DNA from: Oceanospirillum sanctuarii
GTDB taxonomy: Bacteria > Pseudomonadota > Gammaproteobacteria > Pseudomonadales > Halomonadaceae
DNA length: 64,000 nt
Assembly (NCBI RefSeq): GCF_002150805.1
Contig: NZ_MTBA01000001.1
Location: forward strand, 62,001-126,000
Reading direction: 5' to 3'
Part shown: positions 25,959 through 34,969 of the stretch, in pieces
How the letters are laid out: each line of letters opens with the position of its first letter
How positions within the stretch are numbered: the stretch's first letter is position 1
Translations under genes and position numbers: made by a program
The notes under the pieces: model-generated
The model's input: only the letters and a program-made list of their open reading frames with translations
The model's database searches: none
Told to the model about the DNA's origin: nothing

Positions 25959-28900
25959 TTACAGAAAGTCTCTTTCCAGTGACTGTTCAAGCAGGTTTAC
26001 TTTTACGGTAGCGCCCCAGCTTTGGTACAGCTTTCTGGCTTTTTGCAGGCAAAGTTCCGCAAGAATATTCTGCTCTCTGCTCTGCAGGTAGATGCTGTAG
26101 CGTTCGTAGGCCAGTGCCTGATGAGACTGAAATCCCTGTTGGGCAAAGATACGAATCGCCTGCTCAAACAGTGCAGCACAATCCGTCTCTTGTGCATTTT
26201 CGTTGCCGACAAGACGTTGCTTTTCTGCCCGGAGCAGATGATATTGCCCGGCAAAATTCTCAGGTGCCTGACGGCTCCAAAGCTCAAAGCGGGACTCGGT
26301 CTGATCGATCAGGCGAAGTCGTCTCGGGCTGGTCTGGTTCTCCTGCAGCGACAGAATAAGTCGCATCATGCCGAGGGAAAACAGGGTTTCTGTGATCATA
26401 AAGAAGCCCGGCAGATCATTTTCCAGTGGGCTCTGCCAGTTGAATAGCTCAGTCCAGATCGACTGTTGATTCAGAATCAGAGCCGCACGAATCTGATTGG
26501 CGGCCTGAAGCGGCCTTGTATAGCGCGGTTTCACCGGCAGGATGGTTTTACCCTGCAGCAGATCTGCCAGCAGGATGCCCGCATCCTCAAGCTCAGTTTT
26601 AAGACGCGCAGGCACGGTTGCATTGGATTGCGTACGCTCCAGATCTTCCCTGTCCTGTTGGCAGCGGGTTTTCAGCCGGTTCAGTGAGCGGTCGCCGTTG
26701 ATACTTGCCAGCTGATACCAGAGCGTTCTCTGCTCATTGTTGAGCAGGGGATCATTGCGGCGTCGAACGAGATCGCCGATGCGGCGCAGCTTGATCAATA
26801 CCTGAGGCAGAGGCTCCAGCCAGTGCTGAACCTGACCGGTATGCCAGAGATCTGTGATGGCGACAGAATCCACCGGATAGTCATGCAGATTGGGTGATGC
26901 TTTTGCCTGCTGTAGGTTTGGAGCCAAGGCTTCCGGCAGCACCTGAAGATCATCAAGTCCGTAGGGGTGTTTGTCACGGTTGCCGGATAAGGGCGTTAGC
27001 GCGGGCAGGGCCAGGCCCTGCTTCAGAATGGCTGCGCTTAGCTTGTAATCACCACAGAACCAACTGGCAACCCAGGCATAACCCACCAGTGCATAGCGGG
27101 CATAGCTGTTTAACAGGTTCTGATTTGGCGAGCTGTTCGGCTGACTAATGTTAGCTTGGTTAGCGTTAAACTGGTGCTGAAGGCAGAGTTGCGTCATCCG
27201 ACTGATCACACAGGCGGCCAACAGAGGTTGTGACTGGCGACGGGCCAAACGGCTGATCGGTTCCAGCAGGCTGAGCTGGTCAAGGGCATCCGTCAGTGTG
27301 TCTGCTGACGAATCCGCTGATGACAACGTCTCTGTCTGAACCTTAGCGTCAGCTGAAATCCTTAAGCGCTGGATCTCCTCAAGGGTGTTGAGCAGGAAAA
27401 CCAGCTGCTCTTTTTCATCATTCGGCAGTATCGGTGAAAGATGCGGCAGAAGCGTCTGCAGTGCCTCTTCCGGCTGGTTCAGATAAAGCAGAATACGTGC
27501 CTTAAGACGCAGGGTGCGGTGCTGAAGATCCTGATGCTTCTCCCGCTTCTCCCGCTTCTCCCGCTTCTCCAGCAGGTTTAAGGTGGTTAATGCCTGTTCC
27601 GCATCACCCAGATACAACTCAAGTTTTGCCTGCTGATAGAGGCTGGTATGGATATCCGATGATGAAAAGCTTTCTGGTGTCTCCGCTGTCGTAAGCCTGT
27701 CCAGCCATCTGCGGGCATGTGCAGTAAACGCAATTGCATCCTGCTGATTAACGTCAGACAACGCCTGAAACGCTGCAGACTGATTCAGGTGAACGATCAG
27801 GGGAATGGTAAGCGTGTTATCCGCATTGCCCGTTAACCCAGTATCCTCGGTTTTATCTGTCGCTGTATTCGTTACAGTGGTTATCGCAGAGGTTGTTGCT
27901 AAAAGCCCCTGCTGGTGACTCAGGCGGTTCAGATGCCCCAGCAGCGTTTTTAAGGCATCGGATGGCTGAGATTCCGGTAGTGACTGCCAGAGTAATTGCG
28001 CTGCGACCGAGTGGAGTTGCTGCTGTTCCTCCGCAGTTAACTGTTCATACAGCGCCTGCTGAATCAGAGGTGAAGTAAATCGAAAGCCCGGTAAGCCCTG
28101 TGCCAGCTCAATGGGTTCGATCAGTTTCTCCTCCTGTGCCGGCCAGAGGTGGATCATCAGACGGGCTTCCGGTTCCTGAATCAGTCGGGAAAGAAAGTTC
28201 AGGCTGAACTGATCACCGATAACCGCTGCCCTTAACAGGGTCTTCAAACCGAATGGATTCAGACGCTGGAGTTTCTCCGGCAGTAAACGCTGAAGATTGC
28301 TTTCATTGATGGTTTCATTATTGGCAGACCGTTTTTGGTTTTCGGTCACCAGGTCCTGGGGTGCAAACAGCTCACGGGGAGCAAAAGGCGCCGAAGATTC
28401 ATCGGCAAGCATCGCATCTAGTTGCTTCTCAGGCGCAGCCTCTGAGCGCTTCAGTGTCTGACGATATTGGCTGGGAGGCATTCCCGCCCAACGTTTAAAG
28501 GCTTTCTGGAAGGCTGACTGGTTGGAGAAACCCAGCTGAAAGGCGATCTCTCCGAAGCTGAGGTCTCCCTTTCGGATCAGCTGAAAACACAACTCTTTAC
28601 GGGTTTCGTCATACAGATTCTGAAAGTTGGTATCCAGTTCGCCCAATTTACGCTGCAGGGTTCGCAAGCTGAGTCCCAGTTGTCGGGCCACCTCTTCCCG
28701 GCGAATCGCTTCACCCTGAGTCAGAATCTGCTCGCGGATCAGGTGCCGAACCTGAGCCGTCAGTGCGGTTCGGTTCTGGCTTTTACCTAAAAGAGCATCG
28801 GCAAAAGCCTTATGCAGTTGGTGAAGCTCTTTGTTGGCATCTGTGCAGGGTAACCTCAGATATTGCTCTGGCAGAATGACTGCATTTTCCCGGGCGTTAA

Positions 28901-29540
28901 AAACCACCTCTGCTGCGAATAGCTGGCGGAAGCGGGCGGGATCTTTTACTTCCGTATGAGCCAATTCCACGCTCTGTACCGGTATCTGTTGGCCTGTCAG
29001 CCAGCGCGGCCAGTTCAGCAGACAGGCGAGAAAGAACTCGGCGACGTTCTGTTCCGGTTCATCCAGTTTCAGTACCAAACGAACGGATTCGGATTCAGGC
29101 TGGGAAACAGGCTCCAGGCGAAGGCGGGCGCTTTCAAACAGAATCGGCAGGTACTCTTCCAGAATATGTAGCGCCTGTCCCAGTGTGTCCGAGGTGGAGA
29201 TCAGAAAACCGGTTGAACCCAGCATTCTGGGCTGGGTGGCTTCTGCAAGCCTCAGGCTGATGTGCGGGTTATCGCTGGCTTTTGCCAGACGGGAGAGCAC
29301 TCGGGTAAAGCGTTCAGCAGGAAAGCGGGCGTCAGGTCGGGTAAAATCCTGATGGGTTAAGCCTGCATCATCCAGCAGCTGTTGTTGTAATGACTGGTTT
29401 TGAAGCGACTGCTGTGATGACGGAGCCTGATCAGAGCTTTCAGGTTCCTTAAGCTCTGAGTCCAGCAGGGTGGCTGGATAATGTCGGGCCAGTTGCAGAA
29501 TGGGTTCGAGTAATTTGCTGGATGCTGTCGCGATTGGCAT
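25959..29540 (-). CDS. AraC-family regulator fused to STAND-type helical/TPR tail
   Basis: 1193 residues, far longer than AraC regulators. Residues about 10-235 match the arabinose-binding-like domain of the OruR/ArgR-type AraC group. Residues about 262-365 are the AraC DNA-binding domain (LGLSLRTLQRKLGELD, LGFSNQSAFQKAFKRWAG). From about 415 it matches what normally follows the ATPase of STAND/PknK-like proteins: PFGLKTLLRAAVIGDQFSLN, FRFTSPLIQQALYEQL, helical repeats and the ending LYQSWGATVKVNLLEQ. No Walker A motif is present. A KRE repeat near residue 660 arises from a 9-base DNA repeat. Probably a large signal-integrating transcription factor; ligand and targets unknown. Confidence 0.85.
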   Translation of the reverse strand: MPIATASSKLLEPILQLARHYPATLLDSELKEPESSDQAPSSQQSLQNQSLQQQLLDDAGLTHQDFTRPDARFPAERFTRVLSRLAKASDNPHISLRLAEATQPRMLGSTGFLISTSDTLGQALHILEEYLPILFESARLRLEPVSQPESESVRLVLKLDEPEQNVAEFFLACLLNWPRWLTGQQIPVQSVELAHTEVKDPARFRQLFAAEVVFNARENAVILPEQYLRLPCTDANKELHQLHKAFADALLGKSQNRTALTAQVRHLIREQILTQGEAIRREEVARQLGLSLRTLQRKLGELDTNFQNLYDETRKELCFQLIRKGDLSFGEIAFQLGFSNQSAFQKAFKRWAGMPPSQYRQTLKRSEAAPEKQLDAMLADESSAPFAPRELFAPQDLVTENQKRSANNETINESNLQRLLPEKLQRLNPFGLKTLLRAAVIGDQFSLNFLSRLIQEPEARLMIHLWPAQEEKLIEPIELAQGLPGFRFTSPLIQQALYEQLTAEEQQQLHSVAAQLLWQSLPESQPSDALKTLLGHLNRLSHQQGLLATTSAITTVTNTATDKTEDTGLTGNADNTLTIPLIVHLNQSAAFQALSDVNQQDAIAFTAHARRWLDRLTTAETPESFSSSDIHTSLYQQAKLELYLGDAEQALTTLNLLEKREKREKREKHQDLQHRTLRLKARILLYLNQPEEALQTLLPHLSPILPNDEKEQLVFLLNTLEEIQRLRISADAKVQTETLSSADSSADTLTDALDQLSLLEPISRLARRQSQPLLAACVISRMTQLCLQHQFNANQANISQPNSSPNQNLLNSYARYALVGYAWVASWFCGDYKLSAAILKQGLALPALTPLSGNRDKHPYGLDDLQVLPEALAPNLQQAKASPNLHDYPVDSVAITDLWHTGQVQHWLEPLPQVLIKLRRIGDLVRRRNDPLLNNEQRTLWYQLASINGDRSLNRLKTRCQQDREDLERTQSNATVPARLKTELEDAGILLADLLQGKTILPVKPRYTRPLQAANQIRAALILNQQSIWTELFNWQSPLENDLPGFFMITETLFSLGMMRLILSLQENQTSPRRLRLIDQTESRFELWSRQAPENFAGQYHLLRAEKQRLVGNENAQETDCAALFEQAIRIFAQQGFQSHQALAYERYSIYLQSREQNILAELCLQKARKLYQSWGATVKVNLLEQSLERDFL
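27537..27570 (-). repeat. 9-bp tandem repeat inside the AraC-STAND gene
   Basis: CTTCTCCCG repeats almost four times (27537-27570) and is read on the minus strand as Glu-Lys-Arg units. Because the unit is three codons, copy-number change keeps the frame and alters only a charged linker. Confidence 0.85.
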
Positions 29541-29604
29541 AGAATGAGTAATAATGCGCTTTCTGTGAAAGTTTGATTTTCAAGTCAAAGGATACCATAG
29601 GGTT

Positions 29605-30447
29605 TTGTTGAATAGTTCCTTCCGTGCCATCGGGATGTTGTCCCGTGCTGATCGTTTATTTCGTCAGGTTTCGCCATTCTGGGTGTTGGTCGTCTTTCTG
29701 ATCGCAGAGTTCATCTCTGCTGGTCAGGTGCGGGCGGAACAGGTACTGCGTGTGGGGATGCCCAAGCCCGGTGTGGTGCCGTTTTTCTGGCAGGACAGTC
29801 AGGGGGCTTTTCGTGGCATCTATGCCGATACCCTGCGTCTGATAGCAAATCGTCTGGAAGATGAGCTGAAGGAGCCGGTGACCCTGAAATTTATCCCTTT
29901 GTCGCAGGCGCGTTTACTGCGTCAGTTTGAGGCGGGGGAGATCGATATCGAGGCGGGGGTGGTGCCAGAACTGCCTGATCCGGGGGCTGATCCCAGTAGC
30001 CGACTGGCGGGTTTGTCACTGTTTACCCAGCCTTATGGGGTTGTGAACAATGTCATCATCTATCAGCCGGAGCTATCTTTCCCTATCTTTATTCTGCCGG
30101 ATCTTAAAGGTCAGCTGGTGGCAACGGTGCGTGGCAGTCAGGTGCCGCCCGGTCTGATTCGGGAAGACTTTTCCAATCAGTGGCAGATCGCTCAGCGGGT
30201 ACATCGCAAGTGGAATGAGATTGGTCTGATGACCGAAGCAGTTGCCCTCTATTATCAGAACAGTGAGAAACTGGATTATAAAATCTCGCTGCCTTATGCC
30301 AGTAATTCGGTGTCCTTCCGGCTGCATCTTCAGCGCAAAGCGCTGCTGGATCCGATCAATCGAGTGATCGATCAGTTGGATGAAGAGGGGAAACTGGAGA
30401 AGCTGGTGTGCGATTATCTCTGTGGTAAAGCTCCAGCATCCCCGTAA
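29605..30447 (+). CDS. Periplasmic solute-binding protein (SBP_bac_3-like)
   Basis: 280 residues from a TTG at 29605. A TTG at 29608 and an ATG at 29635 are alternatives; AGGG at 29599 favours a TTG. An N-terminal signal ends near VRAEQ (about residue 46). The domain reads EQVLRVGMPKPGVVPFFWQDSQGA, RLLRQFEAGEIDIEAGVVPE and ends in two cysteines (LVCDYLCGK). It resembles amino-acid-binding proteins but no transporter genes are adjacent. It is divergent from the AraC-STAND gene, with 64 bases between them, so that regulator may control it. Confidence 0.78.
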   Translation: MLNSSFRAIGMLSRADRLFRQVSPFWVLVVFLIAEFISAGQVRAEQVLRVGMPKPGVVPFFWQDSQGAFRGIYADTLRLIANRLEDELKEPVTLKFIPLSQARLLRQFEAGEIDIEAGVVPELPDPGADPSSRLAGLSLFTQPYGVVNNVIIYQPELSFPIFILPDLKGQLVATVRGSQVPPGLIREDFSNQWQIAQRVHRKWNEIGLMTEAVALYYQNSEKLDYKISLPYASNSVSFRLHLQRKALLDPINRVIDQLDEEGKLEKLVCDYLCGKAPASP

Positions 30448-30523
30448 AAATAGTATAGGGGTTGCCGGAAGCAGAGGCTAAAGTGCCAATAGGGAAGCGC
30501 CTTAGCGAATGAAGAACCGGGTT

Positions 30524-31531
30524 TTAGAGAAACTCGCCCAGTAGCTGGTAGCTATCCAGTCGTTCCTGCTGACTGTAGGTTACGGTAACGGCAGAGATCT
30601 CATCGGTGGCAAAATCCTTCGCCAGTTGGTTGATCTCTTCCCAACATTGCTCCGGCGAACCTATGGTGTAACCGGCTGCAATCTGATCGAACAGCGCCTG
30701 ATGTGACACTGGCATGGCGTTGTAACGGTTGCGTACCTCTTCCGGCGTAACGAAATCTTCCCGTTGACCGATTTGAGCGGCGTATTTGCGGTAGACCGCT
30801 GTTCCGGCTCTCAGATAGGCTTCTTCCTCGGTTTCTGCACAGATACAGGCGATCGCCAGCATACGGTTGGCTTTATACTGATGGCCTGCCTTCTCCCAGG
30901 CTTGCTGATGTGCTTCAAAAATAGCCGGGCGACAGTTATCCGGATCAATAAAACGCGCCAGTGCGATGTTGTATCCCAGTTCACCCGCTAACGCCGCACT
31001 ACCGCCACTCGAACCCAGCATCCAGAGTTCCGGTTTTTCGCTGCTGTCCGGCAGAACATGAATCCCGCTGTAAGGGTGGTTGGCTTCCAGTGACTGGTTG
31101 ATAAAGCCTTCCAGCAGAGCAGCCTGCTCAGCGTAAAGTTCGCCTTGTAGCGGTGGATTCGGAAATGCCAGAGCACTTGAGGTCAGGCCCGTGCCGCCAG
31201 GGGCACGACCTACACCCAGATCGATACGATCAGGAAACAGGTTTGCCATCATGGAGAAGCTTTCTGCCACTTTAAGCGGGCTGTAGTGCGAGAGCATCAC
31301 ACCGCCGCTGCCAACGCGGATTTTCTTGGTGATGCTGGCCAGATGCGCCACCAGAATTTCAGGGCAGGGGTTAGCAAAGTGGAGGCTGTCGTGGTGTTCC
31401 GCTACCCAGTAGCGGTGATAACCCAGTTCATCACAAAGACGAGCCTGTTCAACTGTTAGTGAAGGGGCGTCTTTTTTACTGTGACAACCGTGAACCGGTG
31501 TCTGATCAACCACAGAAAGTTTAATCGTCAT
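30524..31531 (-). CDS. LLM-class (luciferase-like) flavin-dependent oxidoreductase
   Basis: 335 residues forming a bacterial-luciferase-like barrel. Family features are VAEHHDSLHFANPCPEILV near residue 45, VGSGGVMLSHYSPLKVAE and DLGVGRAPGG. Enzymes of this group use reduced flavin to oxidise a small substrate; the substrate is unknown. It is a single gene with an AT-rich promoter region upstream (31532-31772) shared with prfC on the other strand. Confidence 0.9.
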   Translation of the reverse strand: MTIKLSVVDQTPVHGCHSKKDAPSLTVEQARLCDELGYHRYWVAEHHDSLHFANPCPEILVAHLASITKKIRVGSGGVMLSHYSPLKVAESFSMMANLFPDRIDLGVGRAPGGTGLTSSALAFPNPPLQGELYAEQAALLEGFINQSLEANHPYSGIHVLPDSSEKPELWMLGSSGGSAALAGELGYNIALARFIDPDNCRPAIFEAHQQAWEKAGHQYKANRMLAIACICAETEEEAYLRAGTAVYRKYAAQIGQREDFVTPEEVRNRYNAMPVSHQALFDQIAAGYTIGSPEQCWEEINQLAKDFATDEISAVTVTYSQQERLDSYQLLGEFL

Positions 31532-31772
31532 GGGGGGCTCCAGAATTTAATTGTTAATATATTAACTAAATTCTATCGTGAATTGAAACCTGCTTGCTTA
31601 TCACAGCAATTATTCGGCGCTTAATCACCTGTGTAACTGCCGTGGCCGTTGTTTCCTGAGCTGAGATCGGGGAGAATATGCGCCAATATTCTTCCGCACC
31701 CGACCGCAAAGGCCTTTGATCGCTTTTGCCTCCGGTGCTTTTATCGTTTTTAAGCCAGAAGATTTTCTATCC

Positions 31773-33359
31773 ATGTCTCAGACTGCCGTTCAGAACGAAG
31801 TGGCCAAGCGCCGCACCTTCGCTATTATTAGTCACCCCGATGCCGGTAAGACTACCATTACCGAAAAACTCCTGTTGCTGGGTAACCTGATTCAGACAGC
31901 GGGTACCGTTAAAGGTAAGAAGAGTGATCGTCATGCCACGTCTGACTGGATGAGCATGGAGCAGGAACGTGGTATCTCCATCACCTCATCGGTGATGCAG
32001 TTCCCTTACAACGACCGTATGGTTAACCTGCTGGATACTCCGGGGCACGAAGACTTCTCGGAAGATACCTACCGTACGCTGACCGCTGTTGACTCCGCCC
32101 TGATGGTGGTTGATGGCGCGAAAGGTGTTGAGGACCGTACTATCAAACTGATGGACGTATGTCGTCTGCGTGATACGCCGATCTTCTCCTTCGTGAACAA
32201 AATGGACCGCGATATCCGTGATCCGATTGAGTTGCTGGATGAGATCGAAGAGGTTCTAAAGATCGAAGCGGCACCGATCAACTGGCCGATCGGTATGGGT
32301 AAAGACTTTAAAGGTGTTTACAACCTGTACACCGATACCGTTCATGTTTTTGAAGCTGGTAAAGGTCATACCCTGCAGGATGATATCCGCATTGAAGGTC
32401 TGGATACCGATGCAGCCCGTGAGCTGATCGGTGACGACTACGAAGCCTTCGTTGAAGAGATGGAACTGGTTCGTGATGCGACCCATAAGTTCGATTCCGA
32501 AGCCTTTCTGTCCGGTAAGCTGACACCGGTATTCTTCGGCACGGCACTGGCCAACTTTGGTGTGCGCGAGATGCTGAACGACTTTGTTGAGTGGGCTCCA
32601 TCGCCAATCTCCCGTCAGACCGAAACCCGTGAAGTGGATCCGGCGGAAGAGAAGTTCTCCGGCTTTATCTTTAAGATTCAGGCCAATATGGACCCGAAAC
32701 ACCGTGACCGTATCGCCTTTATGCGTGTCTGCTCCGGTAGTTATACCCGTGGCATGAAGATGAAACACGTGCGTACCGGTAAAGATGTGAAGATTGCCGA
32801 TGCGGTAACCTTCCTGGCGGGTGATCGTGAAAACGTGGAAGAGGCATGGTCCGGCGATATTATCGGTCTGCACAACCACGGTACGATTCAGATTGGCGAT
32901 ACCTTTACCGAAGGTGAAGCACTGAAGTACACAGGTATTCCTCACTTCGCGCCGGAAATGTTCCGCCGTGTGCGTGCTAAAGATCCGCTGAAAACCAAAC
33001 AGCTGCAGAAAGGTCTGAAGCAGCTGTCTGAAGAGGGTGCGGTTCAGCTGTTTATGCCGATGAACAACAATGACCTGATTCTGGGTGCAGTCGGTCAGCT
33101 GCAGTTTGAGGTTGTTGTATTCCGTCTGAAGGACGAATACAAAGTAGAGTGCATGTACGAGCCGGTTAACGTACAGACTGCCCGTTGGGTAGAGTGCGAC
33201 GACCAGAAAATGCTGGATGAATTCCGCCGTAAGAACAGCGATAACCTGGGTCATGACGGTGCGGGTCTGCTGACCTATCTGGCACCAAGCCGGGTTAACC
33301 TTTCTCTGGCTCAGGAGCGCTTCCCGGATGTTGTTTTCCGTGCAACCCGTGAGCACTAA
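31773..33359 (+). CDS. prfC: Peptide chain release factor 3
   Basis: 528 residues from the ATG at 31773, matching the 529 of E. coli RF3; in-frame codons upstream to 31716 are not needed. The translational GTPase motifs are complete: G1 in [22 protein letters not shown] as switch [17 protein letters not shown] as G3 and NKMDRD as G4. RF3 recycles RF1 and RF2 from the ribosome after termination. A terminator follows at 33415. Confidence 0.97.
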   Translation: MSQTAVQNEVAKRRTFAIISHPDAGKTTITEKLLLLGNLIQTAGTVKGKKSDRHATSDWMSMEQERGISITSSVMQFPYNDRMVNLLDTPGHEDFSEDTYRTLTAVDSALMVVDGAKGVEDRTIKLMDVCRLRDTPIFSFVNKMDRDIRDPIELLDEIEEVLKIEAAPINWPIGMGKDFKGVYNLYTDTVHVFEAGKGHTLQDDIRIEGLDTDAARELIGDDYEAFVEEMELVRDATHKFDSEAFLSGKLTPVFFGTALANFGVREMLNDFVEWAPSPISRQTETREVDPAEEKFSGFIFKIQANMDPKHRDRIAFMRVCSGSYTRGMKMKHVRTGKDVKIADAVTFLAGDRENVEEAWSGDIIGLHNHGTIQIGDTFTEGEALKYTGIPHFAPEMFRRVRAKDPLKTKQLQKGLKQLSEEGAVQLFMPMNNNDLILGAVGQLQFEVVVFRLKDEYKVECMYEPVNVQTARWVECDDQKMLDEFRRKNSDNLGHDGAGLLTYLAPSRVNLSLAQERFPDVVFRATREH

Positions 33360-33414
33360 TTGAGTATGGATAAGGTATTCAGACGTTAATTGCTGACTCA
33401 CCTGAAGCCTGAAG

Positions 33415-33450
33415 AAACCACCTCGTCGACCAGACCGGGTGGTTTTTTTT
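33415..33450 (+). terminator. Rho-independent terminator of prfC
   Basis: AAACCACC pairs with GGTGGTTT across a 15-base loop, then a run of eight T residues. Confidence 0.85.
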
Positions 33451-33585
33451 CGCCTGCAGAACAGAACTTAATCAGAATGATGAGTCATAAGCCTTTTTGG
33501 GCACAGTAAAATGGTCATAAAAGCGCCATAATGGCTTCATAATTAAAGAAAAATACAACGATAAAAAAAGAATCAGAGGTTTATT

Positions 33586-34419
33586 ATGCTGACTGACAGC
33601 CACTGCCATCTCGACTTCAGCGAGTTTCATCATGACCGGGCGATTCAATTGCATCAGGCGTTTAATGCCGGTGTGCGTCGTATTGTCGTTCCGGGTATCA
33701 GTCGTAAGCATTGGGGCAGAACACTGCAGCTGAACGGCGAATTTTGTGGTGTGCGCCTATATCCAGCTCTGGGTATGCATCCCTTCTTTATGTCAGATCA
33801 CAAAGCGGAAGATGTCGAAGAGCTGGATCGTCTGTTGAGTCAACACCCCGGCCAGATTGCGGCAGTGGGTGAAATTGGTCTGGATTTCTCCAGAACCAAA
33901 TCCTCAACCGAGAAAGACGAGGACGCTGACAGTAGCCAATCCAGCAAAGAAGAGCAGCTGGCGCTGTTTGAGTCGCAACTGAAGGTTGCCCAAAAACATG
34001 GACTGCCAGTGATTCTGCATGTGGTGAAAGCCCATGATCAGACTCTGAAGCTGTTGAAGCAGTATCCGGATGTGAAGGGCATCGTTCACGCCTATTCCGG
34101 TAGTCTTTCTCAGGCAGAGCAATACGTGAAGCAAGGGTTCCTGATCGGGGTTGGCGGTGCCATCACCTGGCCTACGTCTAATAAGAAGCGAGAACTCTTT
34201 ACTCAGTTACCACTGGAAAGTCTGGCGCTGGAAACCGATGCACCGGATATGGCTCCGGACGGTCTTAAAGGTCAGCGTAATACACCGGATCAGGTCGCGG
34301 TGATCGCCAAGGCATTGGCGGAGTGTCGAGGCATGACCGTAAAGCAGGTGGGACGGGTCACCAGTACCAATGTGGAGAATGTTTTGCATCTGGCAGAAGT
34401 GTGTCCGTTAGTCTTCTAA
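33586..34419 (+). CDS. TatD-family metal-dependent hydrolase
   Basis: 277 residues of the TatD DNase-like amidohydrolase family. Metal-ligand motifs are all visible: DSHCHLD at residues 3-9, VGEIGLDF, VILHVVKAH, VHAYSGS and LALETDAPDM. Family members act as 3'-5' exonucleases on DNA/RNA or in protein quality control. A short polar insertion (EKDEDADSSQSSKEE) follows the second motif. Single gene. Confidence 0.92.
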   Translation: MLTDSHCHLDFSEFHHDRAIQLHQAFNAGVRRIVVPGISRKHWGRTLQLNGEFCGVRLYPALGMHPFFMSDHKAEDVEELDRLLSQHPGQIAAVGEIGLDFSRTKSSTEKDEDADSSQSSKEEQLALFESQLKVAQKHGLPVILHVVKAHDQTLKLLKQYPDVKGIVHAYSGSLSQAEQYVKQGFLIGVGGAITWPTSNKKRELFTQLPLESLALETDAPDMAPDGLKGQRNTPDQVAVIAKALAECRGMTVKQVGRVTSTNVENVLHLAEVCPLVF

Positions 34420-34529
34420 TACTGTGTTGTTGAGCTCCATAAGCCGTTTTTAAATGACTGTTTTTCCGTCAGTTGTCAAAAAAGGGTGTTACAGGTAAGG
34501 TTTGCCGATCTTGATTAAGGACTAAGAGC

Positions 34530-34850
34530 ATGGCTCAGGAAAAAGTACAGTTTCAGTCATCGGCATCCGCCCTGCGGGCGTTAAAAGTAGGTAAGCGAAA
34601 CCCGAACTGGGTGGATGCGGCAGAATATCTGATCAACAAGGCATCACCGGAAGTGAAGCTTCTGCTGGAAGCGGCGCAGGAGATTGAGCGTCAGAAGCTG
34701 CGCGGTGAACTCCCTGAGACAACTTCGGAGCACAAAGTGACCTCCAGCCTGTTCAGTCCGGCTCAGTGGGCGATTATGGGCTTGGTCGGAGCTGTCTTTA
34801 CCGGACTTATGATCTGGATTGCGAGTCAGATCGGTATTGCAGGCTGCTGA
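34530..34850 (+). CDS. Small tail-anchored membrane protein, function unknown
   Basis: 106 residues. The first 75 are soluble and charged (with ALRALKVGKRNPNWVDAAEYL) and the last 25 form one hydrophobic helix (WAIMGLVGAVFTGLMIWIA), ending in GC. It therefore looks C-terminally anchored. I do not recognise the family. AAGGA precedes the ATG and a perfect terminator follows at 34877, so it is a real monocistronic gene. Confidence 0.75.
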   Translation: MAQEKVQFQSSASALRALKVGKRNPNWVDAAEYLINKASPEVKLLLEAAQEIERQKLRGELPETTSEHKVTSSLFSPAQWAIMGLVGAVFTGLMIWIASQIGIAGC

Positions 34851-34876
34851 TATCAGACACAGGCTTGCTTCTAAAC

Positions 34877-34908
34877 AAAAGCCCCGGAGATGACTCCGGG
34901 GCTTTTGC
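34877..34908 (+). terminator. Bidirectional rho-independent terminator
   Basis: A perfect 13-base stem, AAAAGCCCCGGAG against CTCCGGGGCTTTT, with loop ATGA. It separates the small membrane protein gene from the convergent RND operon. Confidence 0.92.
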
Positions 34909-34969
34909 GTTTTAGGGGAGCGTTCAAGAAGATTGCTTTCTGTGTGCTTATCGCGAAGGATTCCGTCCG

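Noticed and set aside
29490-29520. tRNA-like T-loop GGGTTCGAG
   Set aside because: It lies inside the AraC-STAND coding sequence and no acceptor or anticodon stems can be drawn around it.
32256-33401. 381-codon minus-strand frame opposite prfC
   Set aside because: The plus strand encodes complete RF3 with all GTPase motifs. The reverse frame is rich in His, Gln and Thr as expected for an antisense shadow.
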